A stretch of DNA of 44,990 nucleotides from Actinomycetes bacterium (GTDB taxonomy: Bacteria; Actinomycetota; Acidimicrobiia; Acidimicrobiales; RAAP-2): NCBI GenBank assembly GCA_021791845.1, contig JAJYVT010000023.1, positions 1 to 44,990 of the forward strand, written 5' to 3'. Numbering within the stretch: position 1 is the first letter of the stretch; every line of letters starts with the position of its first letter. The notes under the pieces were generated by a model. That model was not told the origin of the DNA. It worked only from the letters and a program-made list of their open reading frames with translations, and did not search any database. Shown piece by piece: positions 16,282-24,956 of the stretch. Position numbers and translations under genes: made by a program.

Positions 16282-18987
16282 TCAGCCCCCGAGCACCGCC
16301 GCCGGCTCGGCGACCGGGCTCGAGCTCCGGAGGTGCTGGCGGAGGGTGGCGTAGAGGCGCTCGGTCGCCTGGGAGGGGGCGCCGCCCGGGTCCAGCTCGT
16401 CCACCTGGCGCCGGCACTCCTCCCACTCGAGGTGAAGCCGGCGAGCGTCCCCGGCCACTGCGGCCAGGGCCATGGCGGCCCGGGTGAGCACCTCGCTGTA
16501 GGGCTCGACGAGGCGGGCCTTGTCGAGCGCCCACCGGCCCAGGTCGACCTGGCGGGTGGCCACGGCGGCCCGCACCAGGGCGGAGGCGCCGTCGACGACG
16601 GCGTCGGCCACGCGCCGCTCGTGCCCCTCCGCCCGCCACCACCCGTAGCCGGTGAGCACGCCGCTCAAGGGCTCGCCGTCCACCTCCGCCAGCGCTGCCT
16701 GCAGGAGGGCGGTCCGCTCAGAGGGAGCGGACGCCGCCAGCCCGGCGTCCACCAGCGCCACGCAGCGGCGGGCGTCCACCGTGACGGCAGGGGAGAGGCG
16801 GTAGTGGCCGGACCGCGTCGCCGGCGGAACGAGCGGCAGGCCGTCGGGACCGGCGCCCAGGGCCCGTCGCGCCGCGGCCACCGTGTTGAAGAGCGTCTTC
16901 GACGCGGCGTCCGCGTCGGCGGTGCCGAGCACCCGCGTCCGCAGCCGGTCACCGGTCACCGGGTGGGGACCGTGGAGCGCAAGGTAGGCGACGATCTCAG
17001 TCGCTCGCCTGGCCCTTTTCGACGGGAGCGCCTCGGGCAACCCTGCCAACGAGGGGACCGGGCTCAGCAGGCGGACATCGACGGTCCCCACCTCTCCGGG
17101 ACGCCCGCCGCGGCCGTCGGCGACCGTGTTCCCCGCACCCGCCGCCTCGGGTCGAGCCAACCGCTCCCGCACCTGGACGGTCGCCGCGCCGTACCGGTGC
17201 TGCCGGAGTGCGGGCGTCGGCGGAGCGCCTCCGTCGGCCAACGATCCGAGCTCGCCGAGGGCGGCGGAGGTGGGCCCGTCCACCAGGTGGGGGCGGACCG
17301 TGAGGCCGAGCGGGTGCGCGGTCGCCGCCTGCTCGTCGACCACGATGCACACGTCGGCTGTCTCCAGGGCGCCGAAGCCGACGATCGCGCACGCCCGTCG
17401 GACCTTCGGCTCCAGCGTGCGGGGGTCGCCGGTGTAGAGCACGCGCGGGGCGAGGGATCCGTCGGGACGCTCCACGGCCGTCCGTGCTCCGGCGGCGGCA
17501 GCCGCAGGATCGCTCGTGACCACGAGCTCCTCGTGCCATGTCCAGCTCTGCGCGCCCGCCACCATGGCCCGGACGAGCCGGCGTGCCGCAGCCCCGACGA
17601 TCGAGACGCACGCACCGGCTGTGACGGGGAGCAACCAGGACCCCCGCTCGTCGTCCCCGAGCGGCAGGAGGACGGGCATCCACGGATGGTGGGCTCGCGC
17701 CGCGGTTCGAACGCTGTCGGGCTCGAGCGACGCGGGGAGGAGCCACGCCGACGCGTCCCCCGGCACCCAGGGAGCCGGGGCCGGAGGTGGTGGCGAGGCG
17801 AAGCGCACCTCGACGCCGTCGGTGCCCGCCCGGACGAGCCGGGGAGGGGGGAGGCGGGGCATGTCCGACGCCGCGATGGTCGACATGCCGACGGCTCGCA
17901 CCGCCACCTCGACCAGCTGGAGCAGGGGCAGGTGTTCGAAGGCGCCGAGTGCCGTCCCGAGCTCGGCGGCCTGCGTGCTCGGCGGCCCCGCCCGGTCCCC
18001 CTCGGCCCGTACGAACGACCGCAGCCGTTGGGCTTGGCGAGCGCGGCGGGCGAGCAGCCCCGCCACCAGTGCGCCGGTCCCCAGGATGGCGAGCTCCGGC
18101 AGGACCAGCCCCGAGGGCGACGCGGGGGCGGGAGCGGGGGCGGGGCGGGGGCGCGCCGCAGGGCCCCGATGACCGCGGTCATCGTGCCCGGCTCCCCCTT
18201 CCTTCGCCGGCGGATCGAGCGAGGGCACGGTCAACGTCCAGCCCGGCCGCACGGCGCTGGGGTCCACGAACCTCGCGCCGTCGCCCATGGCGCGGCCGAG
18301 GTTTGCCGCCGCGATGGCTCGCCACGCCGCGCCGTCGTCGTACTCGGCCTGCGCGATGCTCCACAGCGAGTCGCCCACGCCGACCTCAACCTGCCTGGCA
18401 CCGAGATCCGGCGCAGCGCTGGGAACCGCGACCCCGGGGCTTGCGCTCGGACGGCCGGTCGCACCCCCGGCCTGCACGGCCGCCGGCTGGACCGGCGCCT
18501 GTTGCACGGCCGCCGGCTGGACCGGCGCCTGTTGCACGGCCGCCGCCTGGACCGGCGCCTGTTGCACGGCCGCCGCCCCGGGGACCGGTCGCACCACCAG
18601 CGGGGTGGCACCGGCGGTCGCGGCGCCGGTCGCGACCACGGGGGCCACCGCGAGCACCGCTGCTGCGATGCGCAGGGCCAGCCGGTCGCCCCAGCGCAGC
18701 CCGGACGGCAGCCCTCCGCCGGACGCGTCCCGAGCCCGGACCCGGGCGACCACCGAACGGAGCAACGGCCACGCGCAGGCCGCCCACGCGATCCAGGCGG
18801 CGATGGCCAGCACGTCGAACAATCCGTGCAGCGAGACGACGGCCTGCCGGGTCCAGTGCGTCGGGAACGGGACGCCGACGAGACCGGCGAGGACGCCGGG
18901 CACGGCGGCAAAGGCGAGCACGGCGGCGGCAGCGCCGACGAGCACGTCCCGCACGGTCCGGCCTGCTCGCCGTGCAGTGGACCCCAC
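16282..18987 (-). CDS. Membrane-tethered LysM / winged-helix / BTAD regulator
   Basis: The 901-residue protein has, in order: three N-terminal hydrophobic spans (about 15-39, 56-77, 105-127), a Pro/Gln/Ala linker with VQQAPVQPAA repeats, a LysM domain (about 199-256, VGVGDSLWSIAQAEY), another span (293-313), a long cytoplasmic region, an OmpR-type winged helix (about 638-740, RARRATEIVAYLALHG and NTVAAARRALG) and a BTAD domain (about 745-880). The predicted topology puts LysM outside, binding peptidoglycan, and the DNA-binding part inside, so it could relay wall state to transcription. GTG 18987 starts one base after the stop of the upstream gene. Confidence 0.85.
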   Translation of the reverse strand: MGSTARRAGRTVRDVLVGAAAAVLAFAAVPGVLAGLVGVPFPTHWTRQAVVSLHGLFDVLAIAAWIAWAACAWPLLRSVVARVRARDASGGGLPSGLRWGDRLALRIAAAVLAVAPVVATGAATAGATPLVVRPVPGAAAVQQAPVQAAAVQQAPVQPAAVQQAPVQPAAVQAGGATGRPSASPGVAVPSAAPDLGARQVEVGVGDSLWSIAQAEYDDGAAWRAIAAANLGRAMGDGARFVDPSAVRPGWTLTVPSLDPPAKEGGAGHDDRGHRGPAARPRPAPAPAPASPSGLVLPELAILGTGALVAGLLARRARQAQRLRSFVRAEGDRAGPPSTQAAELGTALGAFEHLPLLQLVEVAVRAVGMSTIAASDMPRLPPPRLVRAGTDGVEVRFASPPPPAPAPWVPGDASAWLLPASLEPDSVRTAARAHHPWMPVLLPLGDDERGSWLLPVTAGACVSIVGAAARRLVRAMVAGAQSWTWHEELVVTSDPAAAAAGARTAVERPDGSLAPRVLYTGDPRTLEPKVRRACAIVGFGALETADVCIVVDEQAATAHPLGLTVRPHLVDGPTSAALGELGSLADGGAPPTPALRQHRYGAATVQVRERLARPEAAGAGNTVADGRGGRPGEVGTVDVRLLSPVPSLAGLPEALPSKRARRATEIVAYLALHGPHPVTGDRLRTRVLGTADADAASKTLFNTVAAARRALGAGPDGLPLVPPATRSGHYRLSPAVTVDARRCVALVDAGLAASAPSERTALLQAALAEVDGEPLSGVLTGYGWWRAEGHERRVADAVVDGASALVRAAVATRQVDLGRWALDKARLVEPYSEVLTRAAMALAAVAGDARRLHLEWEECRRQVDELDPGGAPSQATERLYATLRQHLRSSSPVAEPAAVLGG
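18481..18570 (-). repeat. 30-base tandem repeat encoding the Gln/Pro/Ala linker
   Basis: Three copies of a 30-base unit, the third with one mismatch, encode the ten-residue repeat VQQAPVQPAA between the third membrane span and the LysM domain. Confidence 0.9.
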
Positions 18988-18988
18988 G

Positions 18989-19846
18989 TCAGGCAGCGGG
19001 CTCGACGGTGACGGAGTAGTCGACAGGGCCGGTCTCGCCCTGCGGCACCGCCAGCGTCACCGTGCAGGTGCCCGAGCCGTGCGTGTCGTCGACCTCCACC
19101 GACAACCCGGAGGCCCCGGTGCGCGTCGTCGACACGCCGTCGGGGCAGCTGATCGACAGCTCCATGGCGGCTGCGCCCGTCCACGTGGCCTCCGCCGAGA
19201 TCGGGCCGCCGCCCGCCGCCGGGAACGTGGCCGACCCTGTGGCGCCCATCTCCCCGGTGTGCGTGGCGGCGGCGGACGTCGACGGAGGGGTCGACGCCGC
19301 CGGGGTGGCGGACGTCGAAGCGGTCGAAGGGCCCGCCGACGGCGCGGCCGCCCCCGAGGTGGAGGACGTGGCGACGGAGGGGGCGGGGGTCGGGGCGGTG
19401 GGGCTCGTGGCGGCCGGTGTGCGCCGCCACGACGCGCTCTCGGCCGAGGTGGCGGCGCCGGCCGATGTCGCCGGACCGGGGTCACGGAGGGCGGCGATCA
19501 CGGGTGCCGCAGCGTCCGCCGGCGGCGTCCCGGTCCCCCCCGACCGTGCGCCGCGCGCCTGTCGGGCGTGTGAGGAGGGGTCCACGGACCGCGTCCGCGC
19601 CGCCGCCGGGTCACCGTTCGAGCGGCCACTCCGCGCCGTCCCCGGCCGCCCGGGTCGCCCGGGTCGACCGGCACCGCGCTGCGCTGCGCGTGTGCTCCGG
19701 GATGCGAGCGGGCGGGCCGCGCTCGCCGCCGCCGGCTCCACCGACGGCCGGCTGGTGGCAGAGGAGAGTGCGGCGACGAGGGCCATCAGGGCGAGCGTCA
19801 CCGCCAGCACCGCCCAGGCCCGCGACCGCTGCGGCCGTTCACCCAT
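18989..19846 (-). CDS. Membrane-anchored Ser/Thr/Ala-rich exported protein
   Basis: The 285-residue protein begins MGERPQRSRAWAVLAVTLAL, a signal peptide or signal anchor. About 160 residues of Ala/Ser/Thr/Pro/Arg-rich low-complexity sequence follow. The last 85 residues are more ordered (TGSATFPAAGG, SISCPDGVSTTRTGASG, GSGTCTVTLAVPQGETGPVD) with two Cys, and look like a small extracellular beta-sandwich. The family is not recognised. It directly precedes the LysM/BTAD gene with a single-base gap, so the two are probably co-expressed and may act together at the wall. Confidence 0.72.
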   Translation of the reverse strand: MGERPQRSRAWAVLAVTLALMALVAALSSATSRPSVEPAAASAARPLASRSTRAAQRGAGRPGRPGRPGTARSGRSNGDPAAARTRSVDPSSHARQARGARSGGTGTPPADAAAPVIAALRDPGPATSAGAATSAESASWRRTPAATSPTAPTPAPSVATSSTSGAAAPSAGPSTASTSATPAASTPPSTSAAATHTGEMGATGSATFPAAGGGPISAEATWTGAAAMELSISCPDGVSTTRTGASGLSVEVDDTHGSGTCTVTLAVPQGETGPVDYSVTVEPAA

Positions 19847-20011
19847 GGCCGAACCGGCGCGAGGAGCGACGTCCGCAAGTCGTCATGGAGGGTCGACGGG
19901 GCGCGGGAACGACCCGGTCCGGTCCCTGCGCTCCATCCCCACGCACATATCCTACCGACAGCCTGCAAGTTGTGCTCGGCCGGTGGCCGCCCTTGCCCGC
20001 GCGCGCCCATC

Positions 20012-20767
20012 TCACGCGATGAGCGCCTGGGTGGCGCGGTCCCGGCGCTCGCTCAGGTACCGGCGCGAGCGCCCGGTCAGCGCCGAGAGCTCGGTGAGCG
20101 TGTACCCGAGGACCCGGTGGGCGTAGAGAACCGACGCGTCCGCCGTGTCCAGTCCGCCGTCCACCGCGGCGTCGATGGCCCGGGCCAGCTCGTCGAGGTC
20201 GGACGACCCCGCTCCGCAGGTGCCGGCGGCGGTGCCGGGATCCGGAACCGGCGCCTGGTGGTCGACGACGGCCCGGTGGCGCAGCAGCTGGCGCCGCATG
20301 CGGCACCGCACGGCTGACAGCAGGTCGAGCACGGCGTAGGGGCGGTCGTCCCCGGACCATTCGACGATCGTCTCCCAGGCGGTGGTGAGGAGGTCGACGA
20401 AGAAGGCGCCACCGTCGGTCCACTCGCCGCCCGCCCCCCAGCCCAGGCGGCGGGCCACGCCGACCAGCCCTGGGAGCACGGCCTGCAGGATGGCCCGCGG
20501 CACCAGGGGGTGCACCCCCTGTGAACGGAGCATGGCGCGGATGACGGCGGAAGCCGCCGGCATCGGGATGGCGCTCCGAGGTGCGGGACCGGCCGGGGGG
20601 TCGCGGAGGAACGCCACGACGTCCCCGAGGTCGTGTGCACCGAGTGCGGCGACGTCCGGCTCGATGCCGGCCAACCGCTCGAGGGCGTCGGCCGAGGCGG
20701 CGGACCGGCAGTCCGCCGCCCAGTGCCGAGCCAGTTGGTCGATGGGTCGAAGGGAAACGTTGGGCAT
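20012..20767 (-). CDS. Protein with C-terminal sigma-region-4-like HTH
   Basis: A 251-residue soluble protein. The last 45 residues (SVLYAHRVLGYTLTELSALTGRSRRYLSERRDRA, in parts) look like a sigma-70 region 4 helix-turn-helix. The middle (EWTDGGAFFVDLLTTAWETI and AVRCRMRRQLLRHRAVV) resembles the helical region 2/3 of divergent sigma-like regulators. It stands upstream of, and on the same strand as, the anchored protein and the LysM/BTAD gene, separated by 165 bases, so it may control them. It may not be a true sigma factor, since a clear region 2 is not visible. Confidence 0.65.
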   Translation of the reverse strand: MPNVSLRPIDQLARHWAADCRSAASADALERLAGIEPDVAALGAHDLGDVVAFLRDPPAGPAPRSAIPMPAASAVIRAMLRSQGVHPLVPRAILQAVLPGLVGVARRLGWGAGGEWTDGGAFFVDLLTTAWETIVEWSGDDRPYAVLDLLSAVRCRMRRQLLRHRAVVDHQAPVPDPGTAAGTCGAGSSDLDELARAIDAAVDGGLDTADASVLYAHRVLGYTLTELSALTGRSRRYLSERRDRATQALIA

Positions 20768-20900
20768 GGCCGCACGCTGCGACCGCCCGCTCCCTCCCGC
20801 GCTCCCACCCGGGCCGGATGGGGAAACGTCCGGCGCGAGCAGGTCTTCCGCTCTCGGTGCGACCGGCGTGTGCCAGCACGGGGCGGCGCGGGCGGGGGGC

Positions 20901-20906
20901 TAACCT
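20901..20906 (+). promoter_or_regulatory. Predicted -10 (TAACCT), leaderless
   Basis: TAACCT ends 8 bases before GTG 20915. Confidence 0.45.
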
Positions 20907-20914
20907 CGCCGGGC

Positions 20915-21379
20915 GTGGACATCGAGGAGTTCTACGACCAAGACCCGCGGCGCCGCAGCTCCGACGAGCTCGAGCTGGGGCGCGACTGGCACGACGGCTA
21001 CGGGGTCCGCTACGAGCTGAGCTGGGTCGAGGACACCGGCGAGCTCTACGACATGCGTGAGCCCGCGCCCGGGGGGTGGGGGACACCCTTCGGCGGCATC
21101 CACGTGTCGCACGCCCACAGCACCGACGAGCAGGAGATCGCCGGGATGACGGTGGCCGTCCTCGGCGTCGTCCCCAGCCGTCGGGAGGTGGAGTCGATCC
21201 TGTCCGGCTGGGAGGAGGCCATGGGCGGCGAGAACAGCATCGGCTGGCTCGTCGACCGGCTCCGCCAGGCCGGGCTGCTCGCGGCGCCAGAGGCGGGAGC
21301 GGCCGCAGCCGCCGACCCGGCCGACCCAGGGCCCGCAACCGCCGACCCGGCCGACCCAGGCCCCGCGGCCACAGCGTGA
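20915..21379 (+). CDS. Uncharacterised acidic protein
   Basis: A 154-residue protein with an acidic N-terminal half (VDIEEFYDQDPRRRSSDELE, WVEDTGELYDM) and a conserved-looking core (GGIHVSHAHSTDEQEIAGMT, VLGVVPSRREVESILSGWEE, WLVDRLRQAG). It ends in a duplicated ADPADPGPA tail. No membrane segment or signal is seen and the family is not recognised. It is followed after one base by another small unknown gene, so the two probably form an operon. GTG 20915 is chosen from the TAACCT box 8 bases upstream. Confidence 0.7.
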   Translation: MDIEEFYDQDPRRRSSDELELGRDWHDGYGVRYELSWVEDTGELYDMREPAPGGWGTPFGGIHVSHAHSTDEQEIAGMTVAVLGVVPSRREVESILSGWEEAMGGENSIGWLVDRLRQAGLLAAPEAGAAAAADPADPGPATADPADPGPAATA

Positions 21380-21380
21380 G

Positions 21381-21725
21381 GTGGAAGTTGTCGTCGACCT
21401 CGATGCGGTGGTCGTCACCTTCGGATCGATCGAGGACCTGGACCGGGTGACCGTCCGGGTGGCGAGCCCGGCCACGGCGTCACCCGAGGACGCCGCTGCC
21501 GTGCACCGCCTCGGCGACGTGCTGGCGGCGACCAACGTCGGGACGCTGGAGCACGACCCCGAGCTTCGGGCGTGGATCAGCCCGGTGGCGGCGCAGTTCC
21601 ACGCCGCCGGCCAGGTCGGACCGGAGTGGGCGGCCCGCCTCGAGTCGCGCTGCGCCGAGTCGGAGGGTCGAGGCGGCCCGCGCTCGCTGGAGGCGCGCGT
21701 CGTCTGGCCCGGTGACCGCTCGTAG
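21381..21725 (+). CDS. Uncharacterised small protein
   Basis: A 114-residue soluble protein beginning VEVVVDLDAVVVTFGSIEDL. It has high third-position GC and no recognised motif. It starts one base after the previous stop. A perfect hairpin, probably a terminator, follows 18 bases after its stop. Confidence 0.6.
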   Translation: MEVVVDLDAVVVTFGSIEDLDRVTVRVASPATASPEDAAAVHRLGDVLAATNVGTLEHDPELRAWISPVAAQFHAAGQVGPEWAARLESRCAESEGRGGPRSLEARVVWPGDRS

Positions 21726-21743
21726 GGTCGCCACCCCGAGGGT

Positions 21744-21760
21744 CCGGCGCCCTGCGCCGG
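21744..21760. terminator. Hairpin between convergent genes
   Basis: CCGGCGC - CCT - GCGCCGG, a perfect 7-bp stem with a 3-base loop, lies in the 42-base gap between a + and a - gene. There is no T-run, as is common in high-GC actinomycetes. It could serve both strands. Confidence 0.45.
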
Positions 21761-21767
21761 CCGCCGG

Positions 21768-22733
21768 TCAGGTGCCGGTCGAGCTCGGATGTCGCTTCGG
21801 CGGCGGGATGGGGGAGGCGTAGCCCGAGAGCGGTGCCGCCCCGCCCGGTGCGTCCGCCTTGTACTGGTCGGTCCCGGTCTCGACCACGCTGAAGCCCGTG
21901 CGGTTACCGTCGCCGTTCACGACGTTGGGCCCCCGTGCCCCTGGTGTGTCGCTCGTGACCACCGCCACGTGGACCGCTGAGTGGGTGGCCGTGTCGAGCC
22001 CGTAGACGGCGACGTCCCCCGGCTTGGGCGTGTACGCGCTCCCTGCGGGATGCCAGGTGTGGTGGACCACCGCCCACTGGTAGAAGCTGGCGGCGGCCGC
22101 GTTGATGTCGCCGGTTGTGTAGTCGTACGTGAACTGCGCGCCGGCACGGTGCCACACCCAGGCGGCAAAGTCGGCGCACCACTCCTCGCTCCGGAGCCCG
22201 CTGCTGCAGGCTGTCCCCGCGTGCCAGTAGGTGCTGTACTTGTTGCAATAGGTGTGTGGGGGGCTGGTCCTGTAGCCGAGCTGGCTCTCGGCGATCGTCA
22301 CGATCCGGGCCCGGAAGCGTGTGAGCGGCGGGGAAGAGGCGCCCGTCAGGGCCACGGCCACCAGCGCCAGGGCCGCCACGGCGGTGAGGAAGAAGACCGT
22401 GGTCGTGCGGCGCCGTCGGACCCGCGGCGACGCCGCTCCGGGCCGGCCGGCGGCCGCTCCGGGCCGGCCGGCGGCCGGTGCAGGCCGGCGGGGGCCTGCG
22501 GGCACCGCTCCTTGGTACCCGCTGTCGCGGTACCCCCCGCCGCGCCGGCTGGTCCCAGTCCGGCGCGCACCCCCGCCCCGGGTGGAGGACGACGCGCCGC
22601 CCGTCCGCCGGGCCGATCCGGACCGAGTGCCGGCGTAGCGCTGTGTTCGTGTACGTGTACGTGAGGCTTGCAACGTGCCCGCTCCCGGCGGAGGCTCTCG
22701 GCGCGCCGTCCGGCGCGGACCCGTCCCCCGCAA
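21768..22733 (-). CDS. CHAP-domain peptidoglycan hydrolase, single-pass membrane protein
   Basis: A basic Arg/Gly/Pro cytoplasmic tail precedes one span (TTTVFFLTAVAALALVAVAL) and then an extracellular CHAP domain. That domain has IVTIAESQLGYRTSP, the catalytic Cys in SEEWCADFAAWVWHRAG, KPGDVAVYG, and the His in HVAVVTSD. Such enzymes cleave peptide bonds in peptidoglycan. The start is uncertain: 22733 is a TTG, codons upstream of about 22615 do not look coding, and GTG 22505 is possible. A 21-base tandem duplication (22435-22476) encodes part of the tail. No partner gene is adjacent. Confidence 0.78.
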   Translation of the reverse strand: MRGTGPRRTARREPPPGAGTLQASRTRTRTQRYAGTRSGSARRTGGASSSTRGGGARRTGTSRRGGGYRDSGYQGAVPAGPRRPAPAAGRPGAAAGRPGAASPRVRRRRTTTVFFLTAVAALALVAVALTGASSPPLTRFRARIVTIAESQLGYRTSPPHTYCNKYSTYWHAGTACSSGLRSEEWCADFAAWVWHRAGAQFTYDYTTGDINAAAASFYQWAVVHHTWHPAGSAYTPKPGDVAVYGLDTATHSAVHVAVVTSDTPGARGPNVVNGDGNRTGFSVVETGTDQYKADAPGGAAPLSGYASPIPPPKRHPSSTGT

Positions 22734-22843
22734 GAGGCTACCGACGGCGCGGGCCCGGCCCGCGGCATCCAGGCGCGTGGCCGCCGGTCCTCGAACGGTC
22801 CCGCGCTCAGGTCCCCCTGGAGCCGCCGACGGCCGTCAGAAGG

Positions 22844-23245
22844 TCAGCCGACCGGTGTGGACCCGGCTGTGGCCGAGGTGGCTGCGGCGCACTGGGCCCG
22901 GAGGGCTGGGATCAAGTTCGACTCCGACGTCCGCCCGATCTCCTGGAGGGTGGTCATGAGGGGGTTGAAGGCGGGGTTGGACGAGGTGGCCTGGGCGGCG
23001 AACTGGAGGGCGTCTTCCAGTTGGGCGACCGCCTCGTTGGCCTTCCGACGAGCCGTGGCGACGTCGGTCTCGTGCTGGGCCTCGGTGTACAGGCGGATGG
23101 ACGCGTCGACGTGCACGCACGCCTTCTGGGCCAGTGCCGTGCCCGAGCTGGAGCAGGCGGACAGGAGCAGCGCGGCGCCACCCGACAGCGCCACCGCCGC
23201 CGTGAGGCGCCGGACGGTGCGTGCGGTGCGGCACCCCCGCGCCAC
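22844..23245 (-). CDS. Small lipoprotein
   Basis: From GTG 23245 the protein has 133 residues: a twin-basic start, a hydrophobic stretch (LTAAVALSGGAALLLSAC) and a lipobox LLSAC with Cys31, so it is a lipid-anchored exported protein. The mature part is helical (ATARRKANEAVAQLEDALQF) with two Cys, and no family is recognised. It begins 5 bases after the stop of the upstream 185-residue gene, so both are probably in one operon. Confidence 0.72.
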   Translation of the reverse strand: MARGCRTARTVRRLTAAVALSGGAALLLSACSSSGTALAQKACVHVDASIRLYTEAQHETDVATARRKANEAVAQLEDALQFAAQATSSNPAFNPLMTTLQEIGRTSESNLIPALRAQCAAATSATAGSTPVG

Positions 23246-23250
23246 GGGCG

Positions 23251-23808
23251 TCAGCCCAGCCAGGTTTCTGCCGCCTCCAACAGGAAGTGGCTCACCGACA
23301 GGCACCGATCGAACACGTCGCAGAGGAGCTCCTCGCCGCCCAGCACCCGCGCCAGCGACACGGGATGGCGGGCGACGATGTTGAGCCGGCGCTCGGGCGC
23401 GTCGGTTGCCGAGGCGAACGAGTCGATGGCCGACACTTCGAGCGGCAGCTCGATCCCTCCGATACCGGCCAGGTCGATGGCCAGCCGAAGCAGGTCGGGG
23501 CCGTGCGGCAGGGGCGGCAGGGCCCACGTGAAGGTGAGCGGGAAGTGGAAGTCGTCCGGCGGCTCCTCGTCCTCGGACAGCTCCATCACGACGTCCTCGA
23601 ACGACAGCAGCACGCGAGGGTCCACCTCCAGCGCCAGGTGGAGGTCGAGCGGCCCGCCGCAGCCCTCCTCGGGGTGGAGGTCCACCTCCCAGACTTGGCG
23701 CAGCGAGTACGTCTCCACGAAGTGCCGCTCGTCGTGGACGTGGAACCCGTGGTCCACCGAGTGGTCCTTCAGGTCGGCAACGTAACCGGCGACGTCGATG
23801 GCAGCCAC
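23251..23808 (-). CDS. Uncharacterised protein (185 aa)
   Basis: A soluble, acidic protein starting VAAIDVAGYVADLKDHSVDH, rich in His and acidic residues (HDERHFVETYSLRQVWEVDL, ELSEDEEPPDDFHFP), with no membrane span and no recognised domain. GTG 23808 is supported by a TAGTCT box 9 bases upstream. It is divergent from the inositol-monophosphatase-like gene and upstream of the lipoprotein gene. Confidence 0.7.
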   Translation of the reverse strand: MAAIDVAGYVADLKDHSVDHGFHVHDERHFVETYSLRQVWEVDLHPEEGCGGPLDLHLALEVDPRVLLSFEDVVMELSEDEEPPDDFHFPLTFTWALPPLPHGPDLLRLAIDLAGIGGIELPLEVSAIDSFASATDAPERRLNIVARHPVSLARVLGGEELLCDVFDRCLSVSHFLLEAAETWLG

Positions 23809-23817
23809 AGGACTACG

Positions 23818-23823
23818 AGACTA
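23818..23823 (-). promoter_or_regulatory. Predicted -10 (TAGTCT), leaderless
   Basis: Minus-strand TAGTCT ends 9 bases before GTG 23808; the + promoter of the next gene is only about 45 bases away. Confidence 0.4.
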
Positions 23824-23865
23824 AAGGGTGCTCGGAGGGGCCGTGGTGCGTCGGCCGGCCGCCGC

Positions 23866-23871
23866 TAAGGT
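23866..23871 (+). promoter_or_regulatory. Predicted -10 (TAAGGT), leaderless
   Basis: TAAGGT ends 7 bases before GTG 23879. Confidence 0.5.
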
Positions 23872-23878
23872 CCGCCAG

Positions 23879-24646
23879 GTGGACAACCCCAACCCCCGGG
23901 CTTCCGACGCCGGCGCGCTCCTCGACGTTCTCGCCCGGGCGGTGGCCGCGGTCGGCGAGGCGCTCGCCACCATTCCGGCGGAGGACCGCCGGCGCCCCGG
24001 GGCGCGACCCGGGCAGTACCACCTGGACATCGTGGCCGACGACGCCATGTGCGCCGTCCTGCACGGCGCCGGCCTGGCCGTGCTGTCCGAGGAGTCCGGC
24101 CGCACCGGGCCGGCGGAGGCAGACCTGCTGGTGGTGGCCGACCCGGTCGACGGCTCGACCAACGCCTCGCTCGGCATCCCGTGGTTCGCCACGAGCCTGT
24201 GCGTGCTCGACGACGCTGGGCCGTTGCTCGCCCTGGTGGTGAACCAAGTGGACGGCACCCGCTACGAGGCCCGGCGCGGGGAAGGGGCGCGCCGGGACGG
24301 CACGGGCATCACGCCGTCGACGTGCGACACCCTGGCCGCCGCGGTCGTCGGCGTGTCCGGGCTCCCGCACCGCCACCCGGGTTGGGCTCAGTTCCGGGCG
24401 CTCGGCGCGGCGTCGCTGGACCTCTGCGCCGTGGCCACCGGCGCGCTCGACGGCTACCGGATGGCCGGCGGGGGAGCCCTCCACAGTTGGGACTACCTGG
24501 GAGGCATGCTCGTCTGCGCCGAAGCGGGCGCTCCGGTGGCCGAGCTCGACGGTCGCGACCTCGTCGTCCGGGACGCCTCTCCCCGCCGCCCGGTGGCGGC
24601 GGCCACCCAGCCGCTCCTGGCGCAGCTGCGCGGCGTCGCCATCTGA
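23879..24646 (+). CDS. Inositol monophosphatase family phosphatase
   Basis: The 255-residue protein carries the IMPase metal-site motifs: LSEESGRTG (Glu), ADPVDGSTNASLGIPWFA (the DPxDGT-type motif) and HSWDYLGGMLVCAEAGA (C-terminal Asp). It is a Mg-dependent, Li-sensitive type of sugar/nucleotide phosphatase; the substrate may be inositol phosphate, fructose-1,6-bisphosphate, histidinol phosphate or PAP. GTG 23879 is preferred over a GTG at 23828 because of the TAAGGT box 7 bases upstream. The length matches the family. Confidence 0.87.
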   Translation: MDNPNPRASDAGALLDVLARAVAAVGEALATIPAEDRRRPGARPGQYHLDIVADDAMCAVLHGAGLAVLSEESGRTGPAEADLLVVADPVDGSTNASLGIPWFATSLCVLDDAGPLLALVVNQVDGTRYEARRGEGARRDGTGITPSTCDTLAAAVVGVSGLPHRHPGWAQFRALGAASLDLCAVATGALDGYRMAGGGALHSWDYLGGMLVCAEAGAPVAELDGRDLVVRDASPRRPVAAATQPLLAQLRGVAI

Positions 24647-24837
24647 GCGGTCCGCCGGCGGGTCGGCGCCCGGCACGCTGCCGGCGCCTGCCCGGCCTTC
24701 CAGGCGGCCGCTGCCCGTAGCGTCGGGCACAGGGCTTGCGCCGGGCGAGCACGGGGGTCGACAATTGCCGGCCGGCCCGTGCGCCGGTCCACACCGACGG
24801 GCCGTGACCGTCGGCACGCGGGCCACCGGGCACCTCC

Positions 24838-24911
24838 GGGCGTTTAGCTCAGTTTGGTAGAGCAGCTCGCTTACAACGAGCAGGTCGTCGGTTCGAGCCC
24901 GGCAGCGCCCA
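24838..24911 (+). tRNA. tRNA-Val (anticodon UAC)
   Basis: The full cloverleaf folds: acceptor GGGCGTT/AGCGCCC, D-arm GCTC...GAGC, anticodon stem GCTCG/CGAGC with loop CTTACAA (anticodon TAC), variable loop AGGTC, T-arm GTCGG-TTCGAGC-CCGGC and discriminator A. It is 74 nt with CCA not encoded. It marks the left edge of a less GC-rich block. Confidence 0.95.
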
Positions 24912-24956
24912 CTTTCTTGTCACGGTGCGAGAACTCCGGGAGAGATGGGTTATCCG

